Source: Acidobacterium capsulatum ATCC 51196 (GTDB lineage Bacteria; Acidobacteriota; Terriglobia; Terriglobales; Acidobacteriaceae). From it: a stretch of 64,000 nucleotides of DNA. The stretch is from positions 3,720,001 to 3,784,000 of the forward strand of contig NC_012483.1 of NCBI RefSeq assembly GCF_000022565.1, written 5' to 3'. A program made the position numbers and the translations under genes. This document shows positions 34,841-43,392 of the stretch, piece by piece (the first letter of the stretch is position 1; the number at the start of each line of letters is the position of its first letter). The notes under the pieces are model-generated. The model was given only the letters and a program-made list of their open reading frames with translations, was not told the DNA's origin and searched no databases.

Positions 34841-37594
34841 ATGTTGACAATTTCCAAACCGCTTTCATCCACACAAGCGCAGACCTACCACGCGAAGGAG
34901 TTCACCGCCGCGGAGCAAAACTATTGGAAGCAGGAGGACATCATTCAGGGTGAATGGCGCGGTCAGCTCGCAGAGAAGTTCGAACTGTCCGGAGCTGTCG
35001 GCGGTCAGGAGTTCGCACGGCTTGCGGAAGGTCAGCATCCGCAGACCGGCGAGCAGCTTGTGCGTCATCGGGCCGTTCACGAGTACAAGACGGAGGACGG
35101 TAGAACCGTCACGCCTGTGGAACATCGGGCAGGTTGGGATGCGACCTTTTCCGCTCCAAAGTCGGTATCGCTGACGGCGCTGGTCGGCGGCGACAGCGAA
35201 GTTCGCGAGGCACATCGAAAGGCGGTGGCCTTTGCGCTCGCCGAGTTGGAACGCTATACCCAAGTCCGCATCGGTGGGAACAATCCTCCTGAAACTACCG
35301 GGCGATTTGTGGCCGCGACCTTTGAACACGACACGGCCCGCCCGGTCGGCGGCTACGCGGCTCCCCAGCTTCATACCCATGCCGTCGTCTTCAATATGAC
35401 CGAGTGTGAAGATGGAACCATACGCGCCCTGCAACCGCGCAGTCTGTTCGAGACGCAGCAATTCGCAACTGCCGTCTACCAGTCCCATCTCACGTATCAG
35501 CTTCGTTCGCTCGGGTACGAGATAGAGCCTGGGCGCAGTGGCGCTCCTGAGATCAAGGGCTATTCGCAGGAATACCTTGACGCCTCCAGCCCGCGACGGC
35601 AGCAGATCGTCGAAGCCGTTGCCCGAAGCGGCTTTTCGGGTCCAGAAGCTGCCCAGATTGCAGCTCACAACACCCGCGACGGCAAACAAATCCTTTCCCC
35701 AAGGGAGGTTGTCGCTGCACATCGTCAGATCGCAGCGGAGTTTGGAAATCAGGCAGACACAGTTATCGCCGAAGCACGTTCGCGCCGTCAGGAACAAGCC
35801 CGGGAAAACCCACCTGATGAGAGAAAACAGCAGGTCAATTCAGCAGTAACTTTTGCGCGAGATAAAGGCTTCGAGCGTGAAGCGGTGCTCGATGAACGCG
35901 CGATCTTAGTAGACGCTATGCGCAAGGGTATGGGTGAGATGACCTATCCAGAGGTACGTGCCGGCTTCGAGGCCCGCGTGCGCTCCGGTGAGTTTCGAGA
36001 AGTCTCCCATGATGGAAAAGCAGCGGCGCGCTCCTTCACCACGGCAGGAACGATCCAAGCCGAAAAGGAGATAATCGCGTCCGTCCGCGAAGGACAGCAT
36101 CGGTCGCCGCAGCTCATGTCGGTTCAGGACGCTATCCCGCTCACGGAAGCACGCCAACAACTGAATCAGACCCAGCGAAAAGCCATCGAACAGATACTCA
36201 CTTCTCGCGATCAGATACAGGGACTGCAAGGGAGCGCAGGCTCAGGAAAAACAAGTACGCTTTCCGCGATACGCCTGGGAGCGGAACAAAACGGCTATGT
36301 GGTCGAAGGTTTTGCTCCGACATCGCGTGCTGCACACCAGCTCCGCGATGCGGGAATTTCCGCCGACACCCTACAGGGTTTCCTCGCACGAGCTCGGGTT
36401 CAAGACGCTCCGGGCCGGAGACATCTGTATATGGTCGATGAGTCCTCCTTAGCCTCGACGGAGCAGATGCGAGATTTTCTCCGGCGCATCAGCAAAGAGG
36501 ACAAAGTGCTACTGATCGGCGATGTTCGCCAACACCAAGGCGTAGACGCTGGCAAACCCTTCGAGCAGTTACAGCAGTCTGGGATGCAAACAGCGATTCT
36601 CGATCGAATCGTCCGTCAGAAAGATCCCGAACTCCTTCGGGCAGTGGAACACCTATCGAAGAATCAAACGGAAGCCGGACTTCAGATGCTCCAGCAACAG
36701 GGGCGGGTCACGGAAATAGTCGACCCGGAGCAGCGCATCTCGGCCATCGCCAAAGCCTATGCAATGCATCCTGAAAAGACGATCATCGTCTCGCCGGATA
36801 ACGCCTCGCGACGGGCAATCAATCAGGCCGTCCGGCAGACTTTACAGAGTCTTGGAAGGTTGGACGCGGAAGATCGCTCCATCAACGTATTGACGCCACG
36901 TTCGGACATGACCGGGGCGGATCGAGCCTGGGCAGCCCGCTATCAACCTGGCGACGTGCTTCATTACATCCGAGGAAGCAAAGAGCTTGGTATCGAGGGC
37001 GGCAGCTACGCTGAGGTGATCGCGGCCACACCCAAAGACAACCTTGTCACGATCCGGAAATCAGACGGAGAGCTTGTGACCTACGACCCCTCACGCCTGC
37101 ATGGCATATCCGCTTACAAAGAGATTGAACGCGAGTTTGCGATTGGTGACCGGGTGCAACTGACAGCCCCCAACCGCGACCTGCAGGTCGCAAACCGCGA
37201 CCTAGGAACGCTCAAAAGCTTCGACGATGCGGGACGTATTACCCTGCGAATGGATAGCGGAAAAGACGTGTCGTTCGACCCGAGAGACATGCGTCACTTC
37301 GACCACGGATACGCGGTAACGTCCTACAGCGCGCAGGGGCTCACCTCAGAGCGCGTCCTAGTGAACATGGATATCGAAGTTCACCCGGAATTGATTAACG
37401 GACGGTTCGCCTATGTATCCGTCTCTCGCGCCTCGCAAGAGGCTCAGATATTCACCAATGATGCGTCCAACCTAGCGGAAAGTCTCAGCCGCGATGTATC
37501 AAAGACCTCGGCCATTCCAGCTCCGCGGCCAGAATTGATCCAAGACCGTGCGGAGACCCGATCCATAGGGCTTGGGCATGCGCTTTCCCACTAA
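34841..37594 (+). CDS. MobF-family conjugative relaxase/helicase (TrwC-like)
   Basis: The 917-residue protein nicks oriT and unwinds the transferred strand. The relaxase domain (1-300) has candidate catalytic tyrosines Tyr16 and Tyr28 and the three-histidine metal site (His163 and PQLHTH with His178 and His180). The helicase part has Walker A GSAGSGKT (about 464-471), MVDESSLAS (Walker B, about 530), and the C-terminal VTSYSAQGLTSERVLV and YVSVSRASQEA motifs of SF1 enzymes. It is 9 bp after the coupling protein and ends the mobility operon. Length is normal for TrwC (about 970). The Argonaute gene follows after 140 bp on the same strand. Confidence 0.95.
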   Translation: MLTISKPLSSTQAQTYHAKEFTAAEQNYWKQEDIIQGEWRGQLAEKFELSGAVGGQEFARLAEGQHPQTGEQLVRHRAVHEYKTEDGRTVTPVEHRAGWDATFSAPKSVSLTALVGGDSEVREAHRKAVAFALAELERYTQVRIGGNNPPETTGRFVAATFEHDTARPVGGYAAPQLHTHAVVFNMTECEDGTIRALQPRSLFETQQFATAVYQSHLTYQLRSLGYEIEPGRSGAPEIKGYSQEYLDASSPRRQQIVEAVARSGFSGPEAAQIAAHNTRDGKQILSPREVVAAHRQIAAEFGNQADTVIAEARSRRQEQARENPPDERKQQVNSAVTFARDKGFEREAVLDERAILVDAMRKGMGEMTYPEVRAGFEARVRSGEFREVSHDGKAAARSFTTAGTIQAEKEIIASVREGQHRSPQLMSVQDAIPLTEARQQLNQTQRKAIEQILTSRDQIQGLQGSAGSGKTSTLSAIRLGAEQNGYVVEGFAPTSRAAHQLRDAGISADTLQGFLARARVQDAPGRRHLYMVDESSLASTEQMRDFLRRISKEDKVLLIGDVRQHQGVDAGKPFEQLQQSGMQTAILDRIVRQKDPELLRAVEHLSKNQTEAGLQMLQQQGRVTEIVDPEQRISAIAKAYAMHPEKTIIVSPDNASRRAINQAVRQTLQSLGRLDAEDRSINVLTPRSDMTGADRAWAARYQPGDVLHYIRGSKELGIEGGSYAEVIAATPKDNLVTIRKSDGELVTYDPSRLHGISAYKEIEREFAIGDRVQLTAPNRDLQVANRDLGTLKSFDDAGRITLRMDSGKDVSFDPRDMRHFDHGYAVTSYSAQGLTSERVLVNMDIEVHPELINGRFAYVSVSRASQEAQIFTNDASNLAESLSRDVSKTSAIPAPRPELIQDRAETRSIGLGHALSH

Positions 37595-37734
37595 GCTGGA
37601 CGTCCGCCCTTCTTAGCTAACGCTTTGCCGTTCTTGTGTGAGGAATTCTTGACCGCAAATACCCAAGTGGAGTGCAATGTGAACGATACGACATCTGCCA
37701 CTAGCTCCTGAACTCTGCCTTGGAAGGGACTCAC

Positions 37735-40005
37735 TTGCATCTCAACTACCTGCCGCTACGTTTTACTGCCGACATATTCAAAGGGGGCGCTCTGACCTTT
37801 CCTGAAGGTTCAGAAAAAAACTGGACCTCCGACGACCCAATCAGCAAAGAGTTGAGCAAGTTGAGAGAGAAGCATGGGGATTCCCATGTTTTTCATCGAA
37901 TGGGAAATAAAATCGCCTGCATCCCGGTAGTAGAAAACGCGATCGCAATTGGCACTGAAACAGACTTCAACATCATCTCCGACTTTCAGTTAGCGAATGC
38001 GCTCGCACGCTCAGCATTACATAGATATTTCAAAGCTGCTGGCAGAGAGACTGTTATCGGCTTTCGCCCTGTCACGCTCCTACTCGAAAAACATAATCTC
38101 GCTTCTAACCGCAAAGACGTATTTGGCATTTTCCCCGAATACACGCTCGACGTTAGGCCGTTAGCTCCGCACGAGGGGGACATCGCGAGCGGAGTTCTTA
38201 TTGGATTTGGAATCAAATACGTCTTCCTCCAGAATGTCGCTGAACTTCAGGCTCAGGGTGTTTCAGCAGCCGGCATGTACGCCGTGCGGTTAGTTGACGA
38301 GTCCGAACATCAGTTTGATCGGGCCTACCTCGGACGGATCGACCGCTTCACAAAGGACAACGTAACCCTAGTCGATTCTGACTATGCGGAGTATCCAGCC
38401 GATCAGTGCTATTTCGAAGGTAGTCGTACAAATATCGAGGCAGTCGGCCGAAGCCTCCTTGGCAAAGACTACGATGCCTTTTCGAGCTCGCTTCTTCAGG
38501 AAAGCTACAAAGTGACCGGCGCTCCCAATCAGACCCAGCGACTCCATCAACTTGGAGCCTGGTTGGAAGCAAAATCCCCAATTCCGTGCGCCGTCGGCTT
38601 AGGAGTGCGGATCGCTAAGAAACCCCATGAGTGTTCACGAGGCAATGATGCCGGCTACTCCAGATTTTTCGACTCTCCCAAATGTGTCCTTCGCCCTGGA
38701 GGTTCGTTAACCGTTCCTTGGCCTGTCGACAAGCAAATCGACCTCAATGGTCCTTACGACGCAGAGTCATTTCCAAACAAACGGGTGCGCATCGCCGTCA
38801 TCTGTCCGCAAGAGTTCACCGGGGATGCCGAAGAGTTTTTGAGAAAGCTGAAGGAGGGGCTACCCAACGCTCCTGATGGATCGCCTTTCCGGAAAGGTTT
38901 CGTCCGCAAATACCACTTGAGCAGTTGCGATTTTACGTTCCACGAAGTGAAGCGCAGTTCGAATTCCGACGACATTTACAAGGATGCTTCGTTGGAGGCG
39001 TTGAAACAGAAGCCAGACATGGCAATCGCAATCATCCGTTCGCAGTATCGAGGGCTTCCCGATGCGTCGAACCCGTACTACACCACTAAAGCGCGATTGA
39101 TGGCGCAAGGTGTTCCAGTACAACTATTGAATATCGAAACCATCCGTCGAAAAAGCCTTGACTACATTCTCAATAATATCGGGCTTGCTATGTACGCGAA
39201 GCTTGGCGGAATCCCTTGGACGCTGACCCAGAACAGCGATATGGCGCACGAGATTATCGTTGGTATAGGAAGCGCCAGATTGAACGAAAGCCGTCGTGGT
39301 GCAGGCGAGCGGGTGATCGGAATTACGACCGTTTTCAGCGGCGATGGCCAGTACCTGTTGGCAAACAATACTCAAGAGGTGCCTTCAGAAGAGTACGTTG
39401 ATGCTCTGACTCAGTCTCTCTCGGAGACTGTGAGTGAACTCAGGAGCCGATTCGGTTGGAGACCAAAAGACAGGGTCCGATTCATCTTCCATCAAAAGTT
39501 CAAGAAGTACAAAGATGCTGAAGCTGAGGCAGTTGATCGCTTCGCACGATCACTCAAAGATTTCGACGTGCAATATGCCTTCGTTCATGTCAGTGACTCG
39601 CACAACTGGATGTTGCTAGATCCCGCATCGAGGGGAGTGAAGTTCGGCGACACAATGAAGGGAGTGGCGGTCCCGCAGAGGGGACAATGTGTGCCTCTAG
39701 GGCCAAACGCTGCTCTTTTGACTTTGTCCGGGCCATTTCAGGTCAAGACGCCACTGCAAGGTTGCCCTCATCCAGTACTGGTGAGCATTCACGAGAAGTC
39801 CACGTTCAAGAGCGTGGATTATATCGCTCGCCAAATTTTCAATCTCAGCTTCATCTCATGGAGGGGTTTCAACCCGTCAACGCTTCCAGTTTCGATTTCT
39901 TACTCAGACATGATCGTAGATCTGTTGGGGCATTTGAGAAGGGTTAAGAACTGGAATCCCGAGACGCTTTCGACCGCACTGAAAGAAAGGCGCTGGTTCC
40001 TATGA
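37735..40005 (+). CDS. long-B-type prokaryotic Argonaute, catalytically inactive
   Basis: About 756 residues. TTG at 37735 is preferred as start because GGAAGGGA precedes it; another TTG lies 15 nt upstream. An N-domain and PAZ-like region precede the MID domain, which has the 5'-phosphate-pocket pattern YYTTKARLMAQGVPVQLLN (Tyr about 448, Lys about 452, Gln about 458). The PIWI domain follows. Its catalytic tetrad is broken: the first Asp (usually IGID) is Gly in VGIGSAR (about 512), and the third (usually RDG) is replaced in FHQKF (about 586). Such inactive long pAgos use a guide to sense invader nucleic acid and trigger a partner effector. The partner gene overlaps by 4 bp. Confidence 0.93.
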   Translation: MHLNYLPLRFTADIFKGGALTFPEGSEKNWTSDDPISKELSKLREKHGDSHVFHRMGNKIACIPVVENAIAIGTETDFNIISDFQLANALARSALHRYFKAAGRETVIGFRPVTLLLEKHNLASNRKDVFGIFPEYTLDVRPLAPHEGDIASGVLIGFGIKYVFLQNVAELQAQGVSAAGMYAVRLVDESEHQFDRAYLGRIDRFTKDNVTLVDSDYAEYPADQCYFEGSRTNIEAVGRSLLGKDYDAFSSSLLQESYKVTGAPNQTQRLHQLGAWLEAKSPIPCAVGLGVRIAKKPHECSRGNDAGYSRFFDSPKCVLRPGGSLTVPWPVDKQIDLNGPYDAESFPNKRVRIAVICPQEFTGDAEEFLRKLKEGLPNAPDGSPFRKGFVRKYHLSSCDFTFHEVKRSSNSDDIYKDASLEALKQKPDMAIAIIRSQYRGLPDASNPYYTTKARLMAQGVPVQLLNIETIRRKSLDYILNNIGLAMYAKLGGIPWTLTQNSDMAHEIIVGIGSARLNESRRGAGERVIGITTVFSGDGQYLLANNTQEVPSEEYVDALTQSLSETVSELRSRFGWRPKDRVRFIFHQKFKKYKDAEAEAVDRFARSLKDFDVQYAFVHVSDSHNWMLLDPASRGVKFGDTMKGVAVPQRGQCVPLGPNAALLTLSGPFQVKTPLQGCPHPVLVSIHEKSTFKSVDYIARQIFNLSFISWRGFNPSTLPVSISYSDMIVDLLGHLRRVKNWNPETLSTALKERRWFL

Positions 40006-41207
40006 GCCAACAACTCTTTCTGAAACCAGGACTGGATAAATTGCGAGTCGCGATTTTGGAACAAAATCGTCCAGGCTCCGTCGAAGGTCTACTCGCTCAC
40101 CACGTTCTGAAGGACAACATACGATTCAACATTGATTGGCAGGTGCTTTGTAACGAACAGTGGATCGAGCAACATTATCGAGCTGCCACCCTCGACCATG
40201 TTGCTGCCTTGGGATATTCCATGTGGGCATTTCCCGTCTACACAATGGCAGAAAAACTACTCGAAGGTTTTGAACGAATTCGGGAGCGAGATGCTTTCAA
40301 GGGAGAGCATCTGAGCTTGGCCCGCAATTCGACCAGACTGCTGGGCATCATTTTGGGCGCGAAGAGCCTTGGCGATGATGGCAAAGAAACATTGGCTTGG
40401 TCGCGTACCGTGCTGGAAGGCATGCAGCAAAAAGGGCTAAGTAAAGATGACCCCCTGTTTCCATATCTCTATTTCCGAGCGTGGGATATTCCTATCCCAC
40501 TTGGGGTTGGCCGTGATCTGAGCCTCTATATGCTTTCCCTTCAGGATTGGTTCGTTAGGCACCGCATGACGGAGAGTATTCCATCAAACCAACAACTCGA
40601 GTCTTCCAGGCAAGAAATTCTGTTTCAGACCGCTACTGAGCCGCGCTTCGAATCGGCCGCGCAGGCCGCCTTCATTTGGGAAAGCGTCAACTCAACACTG
40701 TTTCAAGCCCTCGGCGCTGCGTCACTGAGTCCACGGAACGTCGCTGAGGTTCTCAATAATTTCGAAGCTGCAATGAAACGATGGCGGAACGACGGACCGA
40801 ACCTGAAAAGCCCTGTCAAATGGCCCATCCGTCAAGAGCGTGAAGTGCAAGATATCCTTTGGCTCATCCTTCGGTCATATTTCAACGACGTGGTTGATGA
40901 AGATACGCTTCCGAAGCTCGGCCATTCAACGTACCGAGCCGATTTCGGAATCGGCTCGCTGAAGCTCATCATCGAAGCCAAGTTTGCAAACAGCAAAGAT
41001 GACTTCAAAAAGATCGAAAAGGAAGTGCAGGAAGATTGCATCCCGTATTTGAGGGATCTTCGATACGAGGCGTTGATCGTATTCATCTACGACGACTCAG
41101 CAAGCGTTCAGGAGCACGATATCACTAGGCGCGCATTGCTTGAAATACAAGGCGTCGTTGATGTAGTAATCGTGAGCCGTCCGTCACAACTTGCAATCAA
41201 CGTTTGA
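40002..41207 (+). CDS. Argonaute-associated PD-(D/E)XK nuclease effector
   Basis: This 401-residue protein starts in ATGA overlap with the Argonaute gene. The N-terminal 240 residues are helical with no recognised domain. The C-terminal nuclease core contains REREVQDILWLIL (helix with Glu), RADFGIGSLKLIIEAKF with Asp314, Glu325 and Lys327 as the PD-ExK triad, and a Tyr/Asp-rich sheet (ALIVFIYDDS). Long-B Argonaute operons described in the literature encode nuclease (bAgaN), SIR2 or membrane effectors that kill or arrest the infected cell once the Argonaute senses a target. The arrangement here fits the nuclease type. The target (DNA or RNA) cannot be read from sequence. Confidence 0.88.
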   Translation: MSQQLFLKPGLDKLRVAILEQNRPGSVEGLLAHHVLKDNIRFNIDWQVLCNEQWIEQHYRAATLDHVAALGYSMWAFPVYTMAEKLLEGFERIRERDAFKGEHLSLARNSTRLLGIILGAKSLGDDGKETLAWSRTVLEGMQQKGLSKDDPLFPYLYFRAWDIPIPLGVGRDLSLYMLSLQDWFVRHRMTESIPSNQQLESSRQEILFQTATEPRFESAAQAAFIWESVNSTLFQALGAASLSPRNVAEVLNNFEAAMKRWRNDGPNLKSPVKWPIRQEREVQDILWLILRSYFNDVVDEDTLPKLGHSTYRADFGIGSLKLIIEAKFANSKDDFKKIEKEVQEDCIPYLRDLRYEALIVFIYDDSASVQEHDITRRALLEIQGVVDVVIVSRPSQLAINV

Positions 41208-41422
41208 GACGTTATAGTCGGGTGCGATCGTCTCGGCCGTGATGCGCCGCGCCCGCACGAACTCAGCGATCTCCTGCTTGGTGCCGTATTGGAACTAACG
41301 TCCGCACATAAGATGAGGTTACAAGGCTATACTTAATTCACGCAGCCGACCACGCACGGTCATCTGCTCCTGAAGCGCGCACGGAAAACCTATAATTACG
41401 AAGTCTCAAAATGTGATTGCTA
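41208..41422. other. intergenic with a coding-like antisense remnant
   Basis: On the minus strand, about 41300 down to 41208, a frame without start reads TKQEIAEFVRARRITAETIA and PDYNV. It ends inside the nuclease stop region. It looks like a relic of another gene. No promoter or terminator stood out. Confidence 0.3.
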
Positions 41423-42490
41423 ATGGACAAGAGAAATCGCGAAAACCGGTGCCTCTACACCTCTCCGGCCGGTCTTTGTCCAGGCACAAGTCCTCTTCAC
41501 CCGAAAGAGCACTACCTTCCTGCCGGGCTCGGAAACTTTGAGGGAGATGTCCGCCTCAGAGACTTCATTTGCTATGACTGCCAGAAGCGCTTCGCTCAAC
41601 TTGAGGAGGTTTTTCTGCGAAATAGCACGGAGGCTTTCTTCAGGAAGATACTTGGCGTACAAGGTAGAAAAAATAACAATCCGAAGAACATTTTCGTAGA
41701 ACCGACGCTGGGACTGCCCCCACTCACAGTCAAGGCAATGCATCCCTCTCTGCAGCAGGAGTTCCTATGGGAGATGAATTCCGACACAGAAGCCTACCTG
41801 ATGCATCAACTCCTATTCCGCAAGCCGGATGGAACTTTCGTTCATGTGCCGATCCGATCCGGGCTCATTGAGAAAAAGCTGGAGGAACAGAGTCCCACCT
41901 GGCGTGAATGGCAGCTCGTCGCCTGTATCGCCGGGGAGAAGGATGAAGAAGAGCTGCAGAACGTCGTGGGCGACGCGCTCAAGCAAATGCCAGATTCGCC
42001 ACTCGATGTAGCTGAAAGTCAGCAGATCGAAGGCCAGATGAACGCGATGATTTCACTGCCATATATAAGGGCCATCGCCAAGATCGCATTCCATTATGTC
42101 CTTGCCATGTTTCAGTTCTCCGGATTCGAAGATGAGTTCGACGATCTCAAGCGTTTCATCTATCACGGCGCTGGTGAGCCCCTCGCAAAGATTGTCGATG
42201 ACGTGATTCTGCCAGAAGTGGAGCCCGACCATGTTCGACTCAAACAGTGGAGCCATATCCTCACGGCCGAGTTCAATCAGGATGGTTTCTTTGCACGGAT
42301 GCTCTTTTTCGCAGGACCGCGTCTGAAACCCTTCACCTGGCGCGTTCGATTGGGCGCGAATCCCTCTCGAATACTTCCGCAGCGGTCTATCGGCTGGCGC
42401 TACACCTATTCTGATGAGCCCAGCACATCGGGCTACGTCGGGAAGGCCGCCGAACTTCAGCAAGGCCCAATGATATTCGCGAAGCTGTGA
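41423..42490 (+). CDS. HNH-type nuclease-like protein
   Basis: About 355 residues from ATG 41423. The N-terminal 60 residues hold a zinc-bound HNH-like fold: Cys10 and Cys19 (CLYT...GLC), the HPKEHYLPAGLGNF strand (His30 as likely general base, Asn38), and the second knuckle CYDC (Cys50, Cys53). The remainder is helical with no recognised domain and a conserved-looking RRNPLRV-type tail absent. It sits 33 bp before the DUF5677-like gene on the same strand. Small HNH proteins in defence islands often act as DNA effectors or are part of multigene systems; its own role is not known. Confidence 0.65.
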   Translation: MDKRNRENRCLYTSPAGLCPGTSPLHPKEHYLPAGLGNFEGDVRLRDFICYDCQKRFAQLEEVFLRNSTEAFFRKILGVQGRKNNNPKNIFVEPTLGLPPLTVKAMHPSLQQEFLWEMNSDTEAYLMHQLLFRKPDGTFVHVPIRSGLIEKKLEEQSPTWREWQLVACIAGEKDEEELQNVVGDALKQMPDSPLDVAESQQIEGQMNAMISLPYIRAIAKIAFHYVLAMFQFSGFEDEFDDLKRFIYHGAGEPLAKIVDDVILPEVEPDHVRLKQWSHILTAEFNQDGFFARMLFFAGPRLKPFTWRVRLGANPSRILPQRSIGWRYTYSDEPSTSGYVGKAAELQQGPMIFAKL

Positions 42491-42523
42491 GCCCCCTTCA
42501 CAATCTTTGAACTGGAAATAACA

Positions 42524-43366
42524 ATGTCAGACGAGAAACAAGAGGAAAGACTCACCAATCGAGACCTGATTTTGAAGGGGCACGAGGTTGCGTCGGAGAC
42601 GCTGCGGCTGTTCTGCACCCACTTCAATGAGACACTGCCGCTCGAAGGTCTTGCTGGCGCGCGCCTTGCCGTTTTGATTGGCACCGCGATGAAGGCGATC
42701 AACACAAGCAACGCCATTCGTATGCTGTGCGTTGAGAGGCCTTATTTCGAAGACATGTATATTTTAGTGCGTACACTCATCGAGTCGATCGTGAACGGAG
42801 CATACATCCAAATCGCGGAAGATGACGAAGTCAACGCATTTCTGCATTTCGATTCGATCTCCCTCGCCAAGTCGTTGCGTGTTGCGGAGACCGTCTCGCC
42901 CGAAGCGGTTGGCACAATGTCTGAGAAGCTGCGCGATCAGTTCCGAGTTCATACCGAATCCATCAAACAAATGATCGGAAAAACCGAACAGGATTTTAGC
43001 TGGACACGCCTCGATATAGTTTCCAAAGGCGAACGGATTGACAAGAAACTTGGAGTGCCAACTTTCGGCGTAGTATGTAAGGTCCTGTTTCCTTCAAGCC
43101 ACACCTATGTGCATGGTGGCTATCGTTCCCTCGAAGCCTACATTCACCCGGAACGAATCGCTATACATGAGGACTTTCTGAATTTTCAGGCAGATGGTGC
43201 GCTACACCATACGGTAGTCGCGCTTTTGGCACTTTGCATCACGATGAATCAACTGACAGACCAGCGGCTCGATAATTGGCTGGCTGTGATTCAAAGCATA
43301 CTCACCACCTATTCGGATCAGGTCAAGTCCGCAATCCCTCGCACTTACGCTGCGAACGGCTTCTGA
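42524..43366 (+). CDS. DUF5677-like helical protein
   Basis: This 280-residue, mostly alpha-helical protein matches the DUF5677-type pattern. The helix with AIRMLCVERPYFEDMYILVRTLIESI (Arg and Glu on one face) and the later pair with HTYVHGGYRS (His and Tyr near a conserved Gly) are typical of that family. Proteins of this family are found in defence islands, and some resemble HEPN helical bundles. It follows the HNH gene by 33 bp and may be co-expressed with it. It converges on the Gabija-like genes, with stops 26 bp apart. Confidence 0.6.
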   Translation: MSDEKQEERLTNRDLILKGHEVASETLRLFCTHFNETLPLEGLAGARLAVLIGTAMKAINTSNAIRMLCVERPYFEDMYILVRTLIESIVNGAYIQIAEDDEVNAFLHFDSISLAKSLRVAETVSPEAVGTMSEKLRDQFRVHTESIKQMIGKTEQDFSWTRLDIVSKGERIDKKLGVPTFGVVCKVLFPSSHTYVHGGYRSLEAYIHPERIAIHEDFLNFQADGALHHTVVALLALCITMNQLTDQRLDNWLAVIQSILTTYSDQVKSAIPRTYAANGF

Positions 43367-43392
43367 TGCGAAAACTCCCTACAAGCGCGTTG

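Noticed and set aside
37735-40005. Argonaute as an active guide-directed nuclease
   Set aside because: Two of the catalytic Asp positions are replaced (Gly and Lys), so slicing is not expected.
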